A DNA stretch of 24,276 bases from Asticcacaulis sp. UBA2476 (GTDB lineage Bacteria > Pseudomonadota > Alphaproteobacteria > Caulobacterales > Caulobacteraceae), in the NCBI GenBank assembly GCA_002342035.1, contig DDPE01000045.1, positions 1 to 24,276 on the forward strand, in the 5' to 3' direction. Each line of letters opens with the position of its first letter. Positions within the stretch are counted from its first letter, which is position 1. A program made the translations under genes and the position numbers. Below, piece after piece: positions 1 through 8,032 of this stretch. Below the pieces are notes generated by a model that had not been told where the DNA came from, ran no database searches, and saw nothing but the letters and a program-made list of their open reading frames with translations.

Positions 1-284
1 TAGGCGACATCGATGGTGATGCCCTGCTGACGCTCGGCCTCAAGGCCATCCACCAGCAGCGCAAAGTCGATATCTTCGCCGGTTGTGCCATGCTTTTTGG
101 AATCGCGCTCCAGCGACTGAAGCTGGTCATCAAAGATCAGCTTGGTGTCGTACAGCAACCGCCCGATCAGGGTCGATTTGCCGTCATCGACGGAACCGCA
201 GGTCAAAAAGCGCAGCAGGCTTTTCTCAAGCGTGGCCGTCTTAGGTGCGGCATCGGCGGTCAGGGTAGCGGTCTCAAGCGACAT
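1..284 (-). CDS. cysN: Sulfate adenylyltransferase subunit 1 (CysN or CysNC), N-terminal part, cut by window edge
   Basis: This is the GTPase subunit of ATP sulfurylase. It couples GTP hydrolysis to formation of adenosine 5'-phosphosulfate by CysD in cytoplasmic sulfate assimilation. The 94 visible residues contain the P-loop GSVDDGKS (about residues 30-37) and a switch-I-type stretch ending QGITIDVAY, both typical of the EF-Tu-like CysN fold. The ATG at 282-284 gives the expected CysN start. The gene continues beyond position 1, so whether an APS-kinase (CysC) domain is fused at the C-terminus, as is common in alphaproteobacteria, cannot be seen. It lies 73 bases downstream of cysD and is probably cotranscribed with it; a strong hairpin sits in that gap. 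Confidence 0.95.
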   Translation of the reverse strand, partial: MSLETATLTADAAPKTATLEKSLLRFLTCGSVDDGKSTLIGRLLYDTKLIFDDQLQSLERDSKKHGTTGEDIDFALLVDGLEAERQQGITIDVA

Positions 285-319
285 CTAAAATTCCATACAT
301 TCAGCTAAAGGTATCGAGC

Positions 320-353
320 CAGACAAAAGTACCCGCAGGGCAACTTTTGTCTG
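320..353 (-). repeat. Perfect 11-bp inverted repeat between cysD and cysN
   Basis: The arms CAGACAAAAGT (320-330) and ACTTTTGTCTG (343-353) are perfectly complementary around a 12-base loop. It lies entirely in the 73-base gap between the cysD stop and the cysN start. There is no clear T-tract beyond the stem on the minus strand, so it is more likely an mRNA processing or stability element, or a dispersed palindrome, than a full terminator. The inner part of the arms (AAAAGT/ACTTTT) matches the hairpin at 19096-19136. Confidence 0.7.
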
Positions 354-357
354 AGGC

Positions 358-1278
358 CTAAAAATAGCCTTCCTTCTTTTTTTTCTCCATCGAGGCGGAC
401 TCGTCAGAATCAATCAAGCGACCCTGACGCTCGGACGAACGCGACGCTCTCATTTCGGCGATAATGTCATCCAGCGTATCGGCCTCGGACTCCACGGCGG
501 CACTGAGCGGATAGCAGCCCAGCGAGCGGAAGCGGATATTGCGGATTTCGACCTCTTCGCCGGGATTGAGCGGCATGCGCTCATCGTCGCGCATAATCAG
601 CATACCACTGCGCTTGACCACCGGACGCGGCGCCGACAGATAGAGCGGCACAATCGGGATATTCTCGGCGCGGGTATATTCCCAGATATCTAGCTCGGTC
701 CAGTTGGACAGCGGGAAGACGCGAATCGTTTCGCCTTTGTTGATACGGGTATTGTAGTGGTTCCACAGTTCCGGACGCTGATTGCGCGGGTCCCAGACGT
801 GGCCGGCGGAGCGGAACGAAAAGATACGCTCCTTGGCGCGCGACTTTTCTTCGTCACGGCGGGCACCCCCAAAGGCGGCATCGAACCCATAGAGATCGAG
901 TGCTTTTTTAAGCGCTTCGGTCTTCATGATCTGGGTATGCAGGCTTGAGCCGGAATCGATCGGATTGATGTTGCGCTCAACACCTTCCGGGTTGGTATAG
1001 ACCAGAAGCTTGACGCCGTACTTATCCGCGATCATGTCGCGGTGGCGGATCATGTCAGCGAACTTCCAGCGCGTATCGACGTGCAGCAGCGGAAACGGCA
1101 GCTTCGACGGATAAAACGCCTTCATCGCCAGGTGCAGCATGACGCCGGAATCTTTACCGATCGAATAGAGCATGACCGGGTTCTCGAACGAGGCCGCGAC
1201 CTCGCGCATAATCTCGATCGATTCGGCCTCTAACCGCTTAAGGTGATCTGACACAGGGTAGGTGATAATGTTGCTCAT
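358..1278 (-). CDS. cysD: Sulfate adenylyltransferase subunit 2 (CysD)
   Basis: This is the catalytic subunit of ATP sulfurylase, which makes adenosine 5'-phosphosulfate from ATP and sulfate as the first step of cytoplasmic sulfate assimilation, in complex with CysN. The 306 residues match the usual CysD length. They show the PP-loop motif SIGKDSGVM near residues 39-47, the family segment FGGARRDEEKSRAKER in the middle, and a lysine-rich C-terminal tail ending KKKKEGYF. The ATG at 1276-1278 follows the cysQ stop by only three bases, so translation is probably coupled. The order cysQ-cysD-cysN points to one operon transcribed leftward. Confidence 0.97.
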   Translation of the reverse strand: MSNIITYPVSDHLKRLEAESIEIMREVAASFENPVMLYSIGKDSGVMLHLAMKAFYPSKLPFPLLHVDTRWKFADMIRHRDMIADKYGVKLLVYTNPEGVERNINPIDSGSSLHTQIMKTEALKKALDLYGFDAAFGGARRDEEKSRAKERIFSFRSAGHVWDPRNQRPELWNHYNTRINKGETIRVFPLSNWTELDIWEYTRAENIPIVPLYLSAPRPVVKRSGMLIMRDDERMPLNPGEEVEIRNIRFRSLGCYPLSAAVESEADTLDDIIAEMRASRSSERQGRLIDSDESASMEKKKKEGYF

Positions 1279-1281
1279 GAT

Positions 1282-2109
1282 TCAGTTCGGCACTTTGAAG
1301 GCGACGTCGCCTTGCGCGAAAAATTCAGGGTTAAAAAAGCGGGGCTTGGCATAGGTAAGCGGCGCACCGTCGCGCGACAAGACCTTGCCACCCGCCGCCG
1401 TCAGAATAGCGTCACCGGCGGCGGTGTCCCACTCCATGGTGGGCCCAAGACGCGGATAGAGGTCGGCCTGACCTTCGGCGACCAGACAGAACTTCAGCGA
1501 TGAGCCAATGGCGACCCGTTCTGCGACGCCGTAAAGGTCAAGATAGGCTTCGGTTTCCGGCGAATTGTGCGACAGGGAACAGACGGCGGCCAGTGATTGC
1601 GGCGCGATGCGAACCTTCAGGCGGGTAAAGTCGGCTAAGGTCAGGCCATCTAGGCTGTCCGCATCGATACGGTACGTCACGCCTGCGGCTACATCGCCGA
1701 TATAGAGGACTTTGCGTACCGGCGCATAGATGATGCCGTACGTTGGGCGCTGGTTTTCGATCAGGGCGATATTGACGGTGAAATCCGGGCGGCGATTGAT
1801 GAACTCTTTGGTCCCATCGAGGGGGTCAACCAGAAAGAACGGCCCAGTCTCGCCTTCGGGGGCATTGTGGCTGTCGGCGTCCTCTTCGGACACAACCGGA
1901 ATATGGCCAAAATCGCGGGCCAATCCGTCAGCAATGACCGCATGAGAGGCCAGATCGGCCTGAGTCAGCGGGCTTTGGTCGCCCTTGATCTGGACATCGA
2001 ACTCACCCTCATAGACGCGCATGATCTCAGCCCCAGCGTCGATGGCCAGTTGGCCAAGCCTGAGCAGGTCAGTCTCACTTAAAATCGTGGTGGCAAGTTC
2101 AGTCGTCAC
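1282..2109 (-). CDS. cysQ: 3'(2'),5'-bisphosphate nucleotidase CysQ
   Basis: This inositol-monophosphatase-family enzyme hydrolyses 3'-phosphoadenosine 5'-phosphate to AMP, removing the inhibitory by-product of PAPS use. The 275-residue product contains the metal-binding motif DPLDGTKEFI (motif A) with an upstream EED (SEEDADSH), and the second motif WDTAAGDAIL near the C-terminus. The start is a GTG at 2107-2109; the nearby ATG at 2120-2122 is out of frame. It is the first gene of the cysQ-cysD-cysN operon, which fits its role in sulfate activation. The promoter must lie in 2110-2262, shared divergently with the DUF4197 gene. Confidence 0.93.
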   Translation of the reverse strand: MTTELATTILSETDLLRLGQLAIDAGAEIMRVYEGEFDVQIKGDQSPLTQADLASHAVIADGLARDFGHIPVVSEEDADSHNAPEGETGPFFLVDPLDGTKEFINRRPDFTVNIALIENQRPTYGIIYAPVRKVLYIGDVAAGVTYRIDADSLDGLTLADFTRLKVRIAPQSLAAVCSLSHNSPETEAYLDLYGVAERVAIGSSLKFCLVAEGQADLYPRLGPTMEWDTAAGDAILTAAGGKVLSRDGAPLTYAKPRFFNPEFFAQGDVAFKVPN

Positions 2110-2262
2110 AATCCGGTCTCATGTTGCAAGGCGCACCTGTACCGCGCACCCGATCAGGTGTCGCGTAAAAAGCATTTCTGGCCCCGCCAAAAAAGCGATA
2201 TATCATTATCTGACAGCTAAGCTTTGCTAATCAGGCAATGAACAAGAGGCTAAGGGCGGATC

Positions 2263-3024
2263 ATGGATAATTACAGACGCGAACTGCTTTTGGGCCTTAT
2301 GGCGATGGGCCTGACAGCAGGAAGTGCTACGGCGCAAACTCAGGATGAGCTTGAAAACGCACTCAAAGCCGCCATCGGTAAGGCCTCAAAAAAAAGCTCA
2401 TCTACCGGCCTGCCAGTGGGCGTCACCAAGCTTGAGGCCGACAAGGGCATCCGCGAAGCCCTATCCCTTGGGGCGGTCGCGGCTGTCACCCGCGTTGGCC
2501 GCGATGACGGTTACTGGGGCGATGACCTGATCCGCATCCCCATGCCCAAAAACATTGCCAAGATTCAGAAAACTCTGAAACCGCTAGGCATGTCCGGCGC
2601 GCTCGATGAAGTGCATGAAAAGGTCAATCACGCCGCCGAAGTCGCCGCTCCCGTTGCCAAAGACCTGTTTCTGGATGCGATTAAATCCATCACCCTGACC
2701 GATGTGGTCGGCATTGTGCGCGGTGGACCAACCTCCGGCACGCAGTATCTTCAGAAATCGACGACCCCGCGCCTGATCACCCTGTTCACGCCGCCGATGG
2801 GCGAGGCCCTGCAATCGACAGGGGCCGTGCAGTCATTAGATCATGCCATAGAGCGCAACGGCCTTGGGGCCTATATCAAGAAAGACCCCAAGACCTATTT
2901 GAGCGAATATGCGGTCGGTAAGGCACTGGATGGCCTGTTCTACTATGTCGGCAACGAAGAACGCGCTATCCGCACCAACCCGGCCAGCCGCACAACGGAT
3001 TTGTTGAAAGCCGTGTTCGGATAG
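2263..3024 (+). CDS. DUF4197 family exported protein
   Basis: The 253-residue product matches the DUF4197 family. Recognisable landmarks are the GIREALSLGAVAAV segment, RIPMPKNI, a central FLDAIKSITLTD, and the strongly conserved end KALDGLFYYVGNEER followed by IRTNPASRTTDLLKAVFG. The family's function is unknown. The N-terminus has a short hydrophobic signal with two arginines (YRRELLLGLMAMGLTAG) and a likely cleavage after ATAQ, so export is expected; a Tat route is possible but unproven. A good Shine-Dalgarno sequence (AAGGGCGG) precedes the ATG. It appears monocistronic and converges on the chemoreceptor gene with a gap of only 12 bases and no obvious terminator. Confidence 0.85.
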   Translation: MDNYRRELLLGLMAMGLTAGSATAQTQDELENALKAAIGKASKKSSSTGLPVGVTKLEADKGIREALSLGAVAAVTRVGRDDGYWGDDLIRIPMPKNIAKIQKTLKPLGMSGALDEVHEKVNHAAEVAAPVAKDLFLDAIKSITLTDVVGIVRGGPTSGTQYLQKSTTPRLITLFTPPMGEALQSTGAVQSLDHAIERNGLGAYIKKDPKTYLSEYAVGKALDGLFYYVGNEERAIRTNPASRTTDLLKAVFG

Positions 3025-3036
3025 GGAACAGCGATT

Positions 3037-4521
3037 TTAAGCCGCCAGAACCTCGACATTCTTCTTGACTTGCTCCGACGCTAGAGTGACTTGACGGAAG
3101 CTGTGGTCGATGCGCACCAGACTGTCTTCGATACGGTGAATGGCATCGACCGCCGACTGCATATTGCCGGAGATTTCGCCCGTGGCGGCATTTTGCTGCT
3201 CGATGGCCCCAGCAACAGAGGTGACACTTTCCATCACAACGGTCATGGCGCCTGAGATTTCACCCAAGGCGTTCACCACATCGGCGGTAACCGTCTGCAT
3301 GCGGGTGATTTCTTCGGAAATGGTCTGGGTCGAGCGCGCCGCTTGATTGGCCAGCGACTTGACCTCAGAGGCCACCACCGCAAAGCCGCGACCGGCCTCA
3401 CCCGCACGGGCGGACTCGATCGTGGCATTAAGCGCCAGCAGATTGATTTGCCCGGCTATATCCTGAATGAGGGTGACAATGCCAGTCATGGCCGACGCCG
3501 ATTGATCGAGGTTTAACGCAAAAGCGCTGGCGCTTTCGGCATGCTTGAAGATACCCTCGACATTGTCGCGGGTTAAGACCATGCTGGCCGAAATATCGCG
3601 CACGCTCTGGCTCAGTTCCTCGGTCGCGGCCGCTACCGAATTGATGATGCCGCTGGTGTCCGAAGAGGCCCCGGCGACATTGGACGCCATGCTTGAGGCT
3701 TGCGTGATTTCGCCAATCACCCCGCCCAAATCGTCATTGATATCACGGCTTAAGGCATCATTGCGCAGACGACGCAGAACCGCCGCCGTGCGGTCAGTCG
3801 CGAACTTGACGACCTTAACGACCGCGCCCGTATCATCGAAAATGGGGTTGTAGGAGGCCTGAATATAGACTTCGCGCCCGCCCTTACCCAGCCGCTTATA
3901 TTCCGCCGCCTGAAACTGACCCGACGCCAGATCGCGCCAGAAGGCCTTATAGTCTTCGGTCGCGATATAGGCCGGATCGCAGAACATATGATGATGCCGA
4001 CCCTGAATTTCGCTCAAATCATAGCCCAGAACTTTCAGGAAATTCTCATTGGCCGTCAAAATCTCACCCGCCGGGGTGAACTCAATCACTGCCTGCGCCC
4101 GGTCAATCGCTTTGATCTTGCCCTGATAGTCATCATTGCGGGATTTAATCGCGGTGATGTCGGTGGCGAATTTGATAACCTTGGTGACGCGTCCGGATTT
4201 GTCACGGATCGGGTTATAGGTGGCCTGTATCCAGGCGATCTTGCCGCCCTTGCCCAGACGCTTGAATTCATCGCTCTTGAAATGGCCCTGGGCCAGATCG
4301 CGCCAGAACGACTTATAATCTGAGCTTGCGGCATATTCGGGTATGCAAAACAGGCTGTGGTGTTTGCCCTCAATCTCACTTAAGGCGTAGCCCATCAGGT
4401 CACAAAAATTGGCATTGGCCGTTAGGATATTACCCGTCGGCGTAAACTCAATGACGGCCTGCGACAGGCTTAGGGCATCCATGATAGATCGATAGTCGGC
4501 GGACTGAGCGGAAAAAAACAT
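3037..4521 (-). CDS. Soluble methyl-accepting chemotaxis protein with two PAS domains
   Basis: This is a 494-residue cytoplasmic chemoreceptor-type protein. Two PAS/PAC repeats occupy about residues 10-125 and 135-250. Each has the pattern VIEFTPxGxILTANxNF, then FWRDLAxGxF, a YNPI, and ends VxKFATDxTA. After a linker, the rest is an MCP signalling domain whose hairpin tip (ESARAGEAGRGFAVVASEV, around residues 367-385) is the CheA/CheW-contacting region. No transmembrane segment is seen, so it should sense an internal cue, perhaps redox or a bound cofactor; a BdlA/Aer-like role is an inference. The ATG at 4519-4521 has AGGTG upstream. A consensus CtrA box lies 66 bases before the start. Confidence 0.95.
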   Translation of the reverse strand: MFFSAQSADYRSIMDALSLSQAVIEFTPTGNILTANANFCDLMGYALSEIEGKHHSLFCIPEYAASSDYKSFWRDLAQGHFKSDEFKRLGKGGKIAWIQATYNPIRDKSGRVTKVIKFATDITAIKSRNDDYQGKIKAIDRAQAVIEFTPAGEILTANENFLKVLGYDLSEIQGRHHHMFCDPAYIATEDYKAFWRDLASGQFQAAEYKRLGKGGREVYIQASYNPIFDDTGAVVKVVKFATDRTAAVLRRLRNDALSRDINDDLGGVIGEITQASSMASNVAGASSDTSGIINSVAAATEELSQSVRDISASMVLTRDNVEGIFKHAESASAFALNLDQSASAMTGIVTLIQDIAGQINLLALNATIESARAGEAGRGFAVVASEVKSLANQAARSTQTISEEITRMQTVTADVVNALGEISGAMTVVMESVTSVAGAIEQQNAATGEISGNMQSAVDAIHRIEDSLVRIDHSFRQVTLASEQVKKNVEVLAA

Positions 4522-4586
4522 GATGGCACCTGAAAGTGTGAGGGAGTCTTTTTACGCAACTACCTTCAGTTAGTTTCACAGTACGG

Positions 4587-4601
4587 TTAACCAGCCCTTA
4601 A
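4587..4601 (-). promoter_or_regulatory. Consensus CtrA-type box TTAA-N7-TTAA upstream of the chemoreceptor
   Basis: The sequence has TTAA at 4587-4590, seven bases, then TTAA at 4598-4601. This matches the full consensus for the cell-cycle regulator CtrA of Caulobacterales. It lies in the 141-base gap between the stand-alone PAS gene and the chemoreceptor, 66 bases before the ATG, a sensible place for a promoter site. Motility and chemotaxis genes are established CtrA targets in this group; the regulation here is inferred. Confidence 0.55.
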
Positions 4602-4662
4602 ATAAGCACCATTCGTATACCATTTCTTGCAAACCCAACGCTTTATTACATAAGGGTTACAA

Positions 4663-5436
4663 TCAGGCCGCGTCTTTCAGACTGTCCATATCGCTGCGGG
4701 CGATCGGGGTGGCGTAGAGCACAACCTTGGTCACCGAGCCGGTATCGTCCAGTACCGGATTATAACTGGCGCTCAAGGCGATATGACGGCCATCCTTACC
4801 GTAACGGACACACTCACCGTGGCGGGCCTGCCCTTTGGCCAGTCCATCCCAGAAGTCCGAATATTCACTGCTCAAGCCTCGGTCATATTCGCACAGCTTG
4901 CGATGGGGGCGGCCCAACAGCTCATTCAAGCTGTAGCTTGTGAGTTTTAAAAAACTATCATTGGCAAACAGTATTTGTCCGCGGGCGCAGAATTCGACCA
5001 CGGCATGGGTATCCGACAGGGCTTTCAGCAGGTTACGGCTGGCCAGTTCTTTTTGCTTGATGGCCGTAATATCGCAACCGGCCAGAATGACGCGCTCCAT
5101 CTTGCCCATCGTAGCTCTGACCGGTAGGAGGCAGGCCTGCATCCAGCGGGCGCTGCCATCACGGGCCTGCAGTTTCAGCGTTTCCTGAAGGGTTTCACCG
5201 CCCGACACCCTGCGCCATATATCTTCGGCGCGGCCATCATCGACGGTCGCCGGATCGCAGATCACCGTATAGGGCTTGCCGCTCAACTCATTGAGGCGAT
5301 GGCCGAGCAGGGTGAGAAAGTCAGTATTGGCCGAGACGATCGTGCCCTTGATGTCAAATTCCATCATAGGGATGGCATCGTAAAGCGCCTGGCCCAGAAC
5401 CTGTTCGCGGGTCGAAAACAAGGAGGTTAACATCAT
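4663..5436 (-). CDS. Stand-alone tandem PAS-domain protein without output domain
   Basis: The 257-residue product consists of two PAS/PAC units (about residues 10-125 and 135-250) and almost nothing else. The second unit is close to those of the neighbouring chemoreceptor (VVEFCARGQILFANDSFL, SYNPVLDDTGSVTKVVLYAT); the first is more diverged. The product ends at about the point where the chemoreceptor's MCP domain would begin. I place the start at the ATG 5434-5436 because AGGTGAG lies seven bases upstream; a GTG four codons earlier (5446-5448) is the alternative. It is probably a soluble sensory or adaptor protein and a partial paralogue of the next gene. No kinase, GGDEF or MCP domain is present. 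Confidence 0.85.
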   Translation of the reverse strand: MMLTSLFSTREQVLGQALYDAIPMMEFDIKGTIVSANTDFLTLLGHRLNELSGKPYTVICDPATVDDGRAEDIWRRVSGGETLQETLKLQARDGSARWMQACLLPVRATMGKMERVILAGCDITAIKQKELASRNLLKALSDTHAVVEFCARGQILFANDSFLKLTSYSLNELLGRPHRKLCEYDRGLSSEYSDFWDGLAKGQARHGECVRYGKDGRHIALSASYNPVLDDTGSVTKVVLYATPIARSDMDSLKDAA

Positions 5437-5521
5437 ACGCACACTCACCTGACATAGGGGTTGGCGTACAAATTACGGTGGAAACCTGAATCGCGACCTA
5501 AAACCTATACTGAACCACAGG

Positions 5522-5535
5522 TTAACTACGATTAA
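5522..5535 (-). promoter_or_regulatory. CtrA-like box with N6 spacing upstream of the PAS protein gene
   Basis: TTAA at 5522-5525 and TTAA at 5532-5535 are separated by six bases rather than the consensus seven. The site is about 86 bases before the ATG of the stand-alone PAS gene and just downstream of the peptidase stop codon. The non-consensus spacing makes this a weak candidate on its own. Confidence 0.25.
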
Positions 5536-5536
5536 T

Positions 5537-7177
5537 CTATGGGCGCGCCGCCGCCGTTTTGTCTCGGGCGGCTTTGAACTCAGAGGTTTCACGCCACTGC
5601 GGCCACACGGTCGAGTTAGCCAGTTTCGCCCCTAACTGGTAATAGAGCGCCACATCTTCGGCCAGACCCGACAGATCCCAATCCGCCGACCATTCGTCAT
5701 TGGCCTGATGATAACGGTTTTTGCGGTAGTCTTCATCAAAGGCGCGACCGGCAGTCACCCCACCCTCGACCATATCCAGACCAGAGGCCGCATACAGTAC
5801 CGGCACGCCGCGCTTGGCCAGCGGGAAGTGATCCGAGCGGAAGAAGTAGCCGGCTTCGGGCGTTTCATCTGGAGTCAGCACTCGATCTTGCGCCGCCGCC
5901 AGAGTTTTCAGATCGTCCTCCAGCGAGGACTGGCCCGACCCCACCACTTCGACATTGCGTGTTCGGCCTGAGACATTGAGCGCATCCATATTGATGCCAC
6001 CCACGGTCTTAGCCAGCGGATAGATGGGGTTCGAGGCATAATATTCTGAGCCCAAAAGCCCGCTTTCTTCGGCGGTGACGGCGATGAAGGCGACCGTGCG
6101 GTCAGGGGTTTTGCCCGACGCCTTGAACGCGCGCGCCAGTTCGATCAGGGCGGCGACGCCCGTAGCGTTATCAACCGCGCCGTTAAAGATAGCGTCACCG
6201 TCCGCATCAGGCGTGCCTATGCCGATATGATCCCAATGCGCCATGTAAAAGACAGTCTCATTGGGGCGCTTGGCGCCTTTGAGCTGGCCGATGATATTGC
6301 GGCTAACCACCTCTTCAGCGGCCACTTTGTAGCCGCCAGACAGAGTGATACCGCTCAGCGGTACCGGCTTGAAATCCTTGGAACGGGCGGCGATTTTGAG
6401 CGCATTGAGATCAAGCCCTGCCGCCGCAAATATCTTAGTCGCCGCTTCGGCGCTGATCCACGATTCCAGCTTGGGGCTGGTGGCCGATGGATCGGGGCGG
6501 ACAATATCGAACTGCGCCACTGACCAGGAGTTTTTGACGGTGTTCCAGCCGTAAGAAGCGGCAGCACTGTCGTGAATAATCATGACGCCGGCAGCCCCTT
6601 TGCGGGCGGCTTCCTCGAACTTATAGGTCCAGCGCCCGTAATAGGTCATGGCCTTGCCATTGAAGGTCTGGGCATCCGGCTGATAGAAATCGGGGTCGTT
6701 GATCAGAACCACAATGATCTTTCCCTTAACATCAACGTCTTTGAAATCATCCCAACCGCGTTCAGGCGCGGTCACGCCATAACCCGCAAACACCAGCGGC
6801 GTGTCGGTGAAACTCACCGCCCCCAGAGCGCCGCGTGTCGAGGCGGTGATATCTTCGCCCTGCACCAGCGGCATAGGCTGCCCCTTGAGGTTAAGGCTCA
6901 AAGTCGGATCACTGACCTGAAACTTGCGCAATTTGACCGTTTGAATCCAGCCGCCGTTTTCACCACCCGGCTCAAGGCCTGCATCCTTGTAGGCCTTCGA
7001 CACAAACGCGACGACCTTATCCTCAGCGGGGGTGGCCACGCCGCGACCGGCAAATGCGTCAGATGACAGCACTTTCACATCATCAGAGATACGCGCACCG
7101 CTAATGACCGGCTCAGCCCCGGCGGCCGCGGCCAGCGCCATCAGGCTGATCGAAAAGCTGAGCGTTTTAAGGGGCAT
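5537..7177 (-). CDS. Secreted M28-family zinc metallopeptidase with PA domain
   Basis: The 546-residue product is an M28 (aminopeptidase Y/PSMA-like) peptidase. A signal peptide (about residues 1-20, MPLKTLSFSISLMALAAAAG) indicates export. A protease-associated insert spans roughly 110-280. The di-zinc centre is complete: HWDHIG near 313, DNATG near 334, the catalytic EE in TAEESGLLGSEYYA near 369, D in GGINMDALNV near 396, and SDHFP near 448. The start was set at the ATG 7175-7177, which has CGGAG upstream and opens the signal peptide; a further upstream in-frame start would add 19 residues with no signal-peptide logic. Its likely role is periplasmic peptide hydrolysis; the substrate is unknown. 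No operon partner is evident. Confidence 0.93.
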   Translation of the reverse strand: MPLKTLSFSISLMALAAAAGAEPVISGARISDDVKVLSSDAFAGRGVATPAEDKVVAFVSKAYKDAGLEPGGENGGWIQTVKLRKFQVSDPTLSLNLKGQPMPLVQGEDITASTRGALGAVSFTDTPLVFAGYGVTAPERGWDDFKDVDVKGKIIVVLINDPDFYQPDAQTFNGKAMTYYGRWTYKFEEAARKGAAGVMIIHDSAAASYGWNTVKNSWSVAQFDIVRPDPSATSPKLESWISAEAATKIFAAAGLDLNALKIAARSKDFKPVPLSGITLSGGYKVAAEEVVSRNIIGQLKGAKRPNETVFYMAHWDHIGIGTPDADGDAIFNGAVDNATGVAALIELARAFKASGKTPDRTVAFIAVTAEESGLLGSEYYASNPIYPLAKTVGGINMDALNVSGRTRNVEVVGSGQSSLEDDLKTLAAAQDRVLTPDETPEAGYFFRSDHFPLAKRGVPVLYAASGLDMVEGGVTAGRAFDEDYRKNRYHQANDEWSADWDLSGLAEDVALYYQLGAKLANSTVWPQWRETSEFKAARDKTAAARP

Positions 7178-7349
7178 GACAAACTCCGGGAAAATGGTTT
7201 CAGTTGACGCTAAATATACCCACCTGAATGTCAAGCCGCAGACGATGGCGGCTTACCTCTTTTTTGCCACACACCCGCCCAGCCAATATGTCAACCTTAC
7301 GGTAACGGGCACAAACTTTCAGCCAGTTAGTTTTTGCTTAAGGTGCCCT

Positions 7350-7550
7350 ATGCCCGACAATCCCAAACCCACTGAACCTGCAATCCCCTCTAAAACACAG
7401 CGCGATCATCGCGATCCGTCCGGCTTTAACGAACCTGACTATCCTGATAATGCCGCCGACCAGATCATCCCGGACGACCTTGACCACAAGGCCGGAGATG
7501 AGGTTTCCGGATTTGATGAGCGCAAACCCTCAGATGTTCACAAATACTAA
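7350..7550 (+). CDS. Small acidic, proline/aspartate-rich protein of unknown function
   Basis: The 66-residue product is strongly hydrophilic (motifs such as NEPDYPDNAADQIIPDDLD) and looks intrinsically disordered. I do not recognise the family. The start at 7350 is supported by AAGGTG five bases upstream, and the stop is followed immediately by a strong terminator, so a real short transcription unit is likely. It converges on the small genes at 7584-8032 through that shared terminator. No signal peptide or membrane segment is present. Confidence 0.65.
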   Translation: MPDNPKPTEPAIPSKTQRDHRDPSGFNEPDYPDNAADQIIPDDLDHKAGDEVSGFDERKPSDVHKY

Positions 7551-7579
7551 AAAACCGGCGGAACGCTCCGCCGGTTTTT
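7551..7579. terminator. Bidirectional intrinsic terminator
   Basis: AAAACCGGCGGA (7551-7562) and TCCGCCGGTTTT (7567-7578) form a perfect 12-bp stem around the loop ACGC. It is flanked by A-runs on the left and T-runs on the right, so it can terminate both the plus-strand gene ending at 7550 and the minus-strand gene ending at 7584. Confidence 0.92.
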
Positions 7580-7583
7580 ATCT

Positions 7584-7829
7584 TTAATAGCTGCTGGGCG
7601 GGTCACTGGCCGGAAAGCTGTCCTCAACCATGTGATCAACCTGCTCTTCGCTCAGGTCATCGCGCAGTTTCTTTTCCCCTTTCAGGCAGCGCTTATATTG
7701 ATAAGGCCCGTGGAAAAAGCCGTCGTAAAACGATTTCAGAACGGGCCCCAAAACCGCCGTTGAAAAAATAAGCACCGGCAGGCTGAACATCGGGCCTGAG
7801 TTGGGGCGAGCGTGAGCTACCTGTGTCAT
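7584..7829 (-). CDS. Small protein with one hydrophobic segment and a DSFPASDPPS tail
   Basis: The 81-residue product has a hydrophobic stretch around residues 14-32 (FSLPVLIFSTAVLGPVL), a charged middle, and the C-terminal motif VEDSFPASDPPSSY. A similar SFPASDPPS motif recurs in many small uncharacterised proteobacterial proteins. Function is unknown. The start at 7827-7829 is supported by GGAG eight bases upstream. It follows the 62-codon gene at 7844-8032 after 14 bases, suggesting a two-gene unit ending at the shared terminator. Confidence 0.7.
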   Translation of the reverse strand: MTQVAHARPNSGPMFSLPVLIFSTAVLGPVLKSFYDGFFHGPYQYKRCLKGEKKLRDDLSEEQVDHMVEDSFPASDPPSSY

Positions 7830-7843
7830 CTTCTTTGCTCCAA

Positions 7844-8032
7844 TTATTTATGACTTCGTCGATCCTGATCGAGCGTATTGGCATAGTCTTCGTCTTCACT
7901 GCGCTGATGACGGGCATTGCTGCGCGGATCATAGGACAGGACGTAGTCGTTATCGCGGTCATCATAGGGCTTGCGGTTCGGGGCTGGGGGCGCATTTTTG
8001 GCCGAATGGCGAGGGGTCGAAGGGTGCGGCAT
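7844..8032 (-). CDS. Small hydrophilic hypothetical protein
   Basis: The 62-residue product is rich in Asp, Arg, Asn and Tyr (for example PYDDRDNDYVLSYDPRSNAR) and has no membrane segment or recognised domain. The ATG at 8030-8032 has CGGAG about nine bases upstream, and the gene sits 14 bases before the next minus-strand small gene. An overlapping plus-strand open frame (7823-8116) is hydrophobic but lacks a comparable start context, so the minus-strand reading is preferred. Whether it is expressed is uncertain. Confidence 0.5.
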   Translation of the reverse strand: MPHPSTPRHSAKNAPPAPNRKPYDDRDNDYVLSYDPRSNARHQRSEDEDYANTLDQDRRSHK

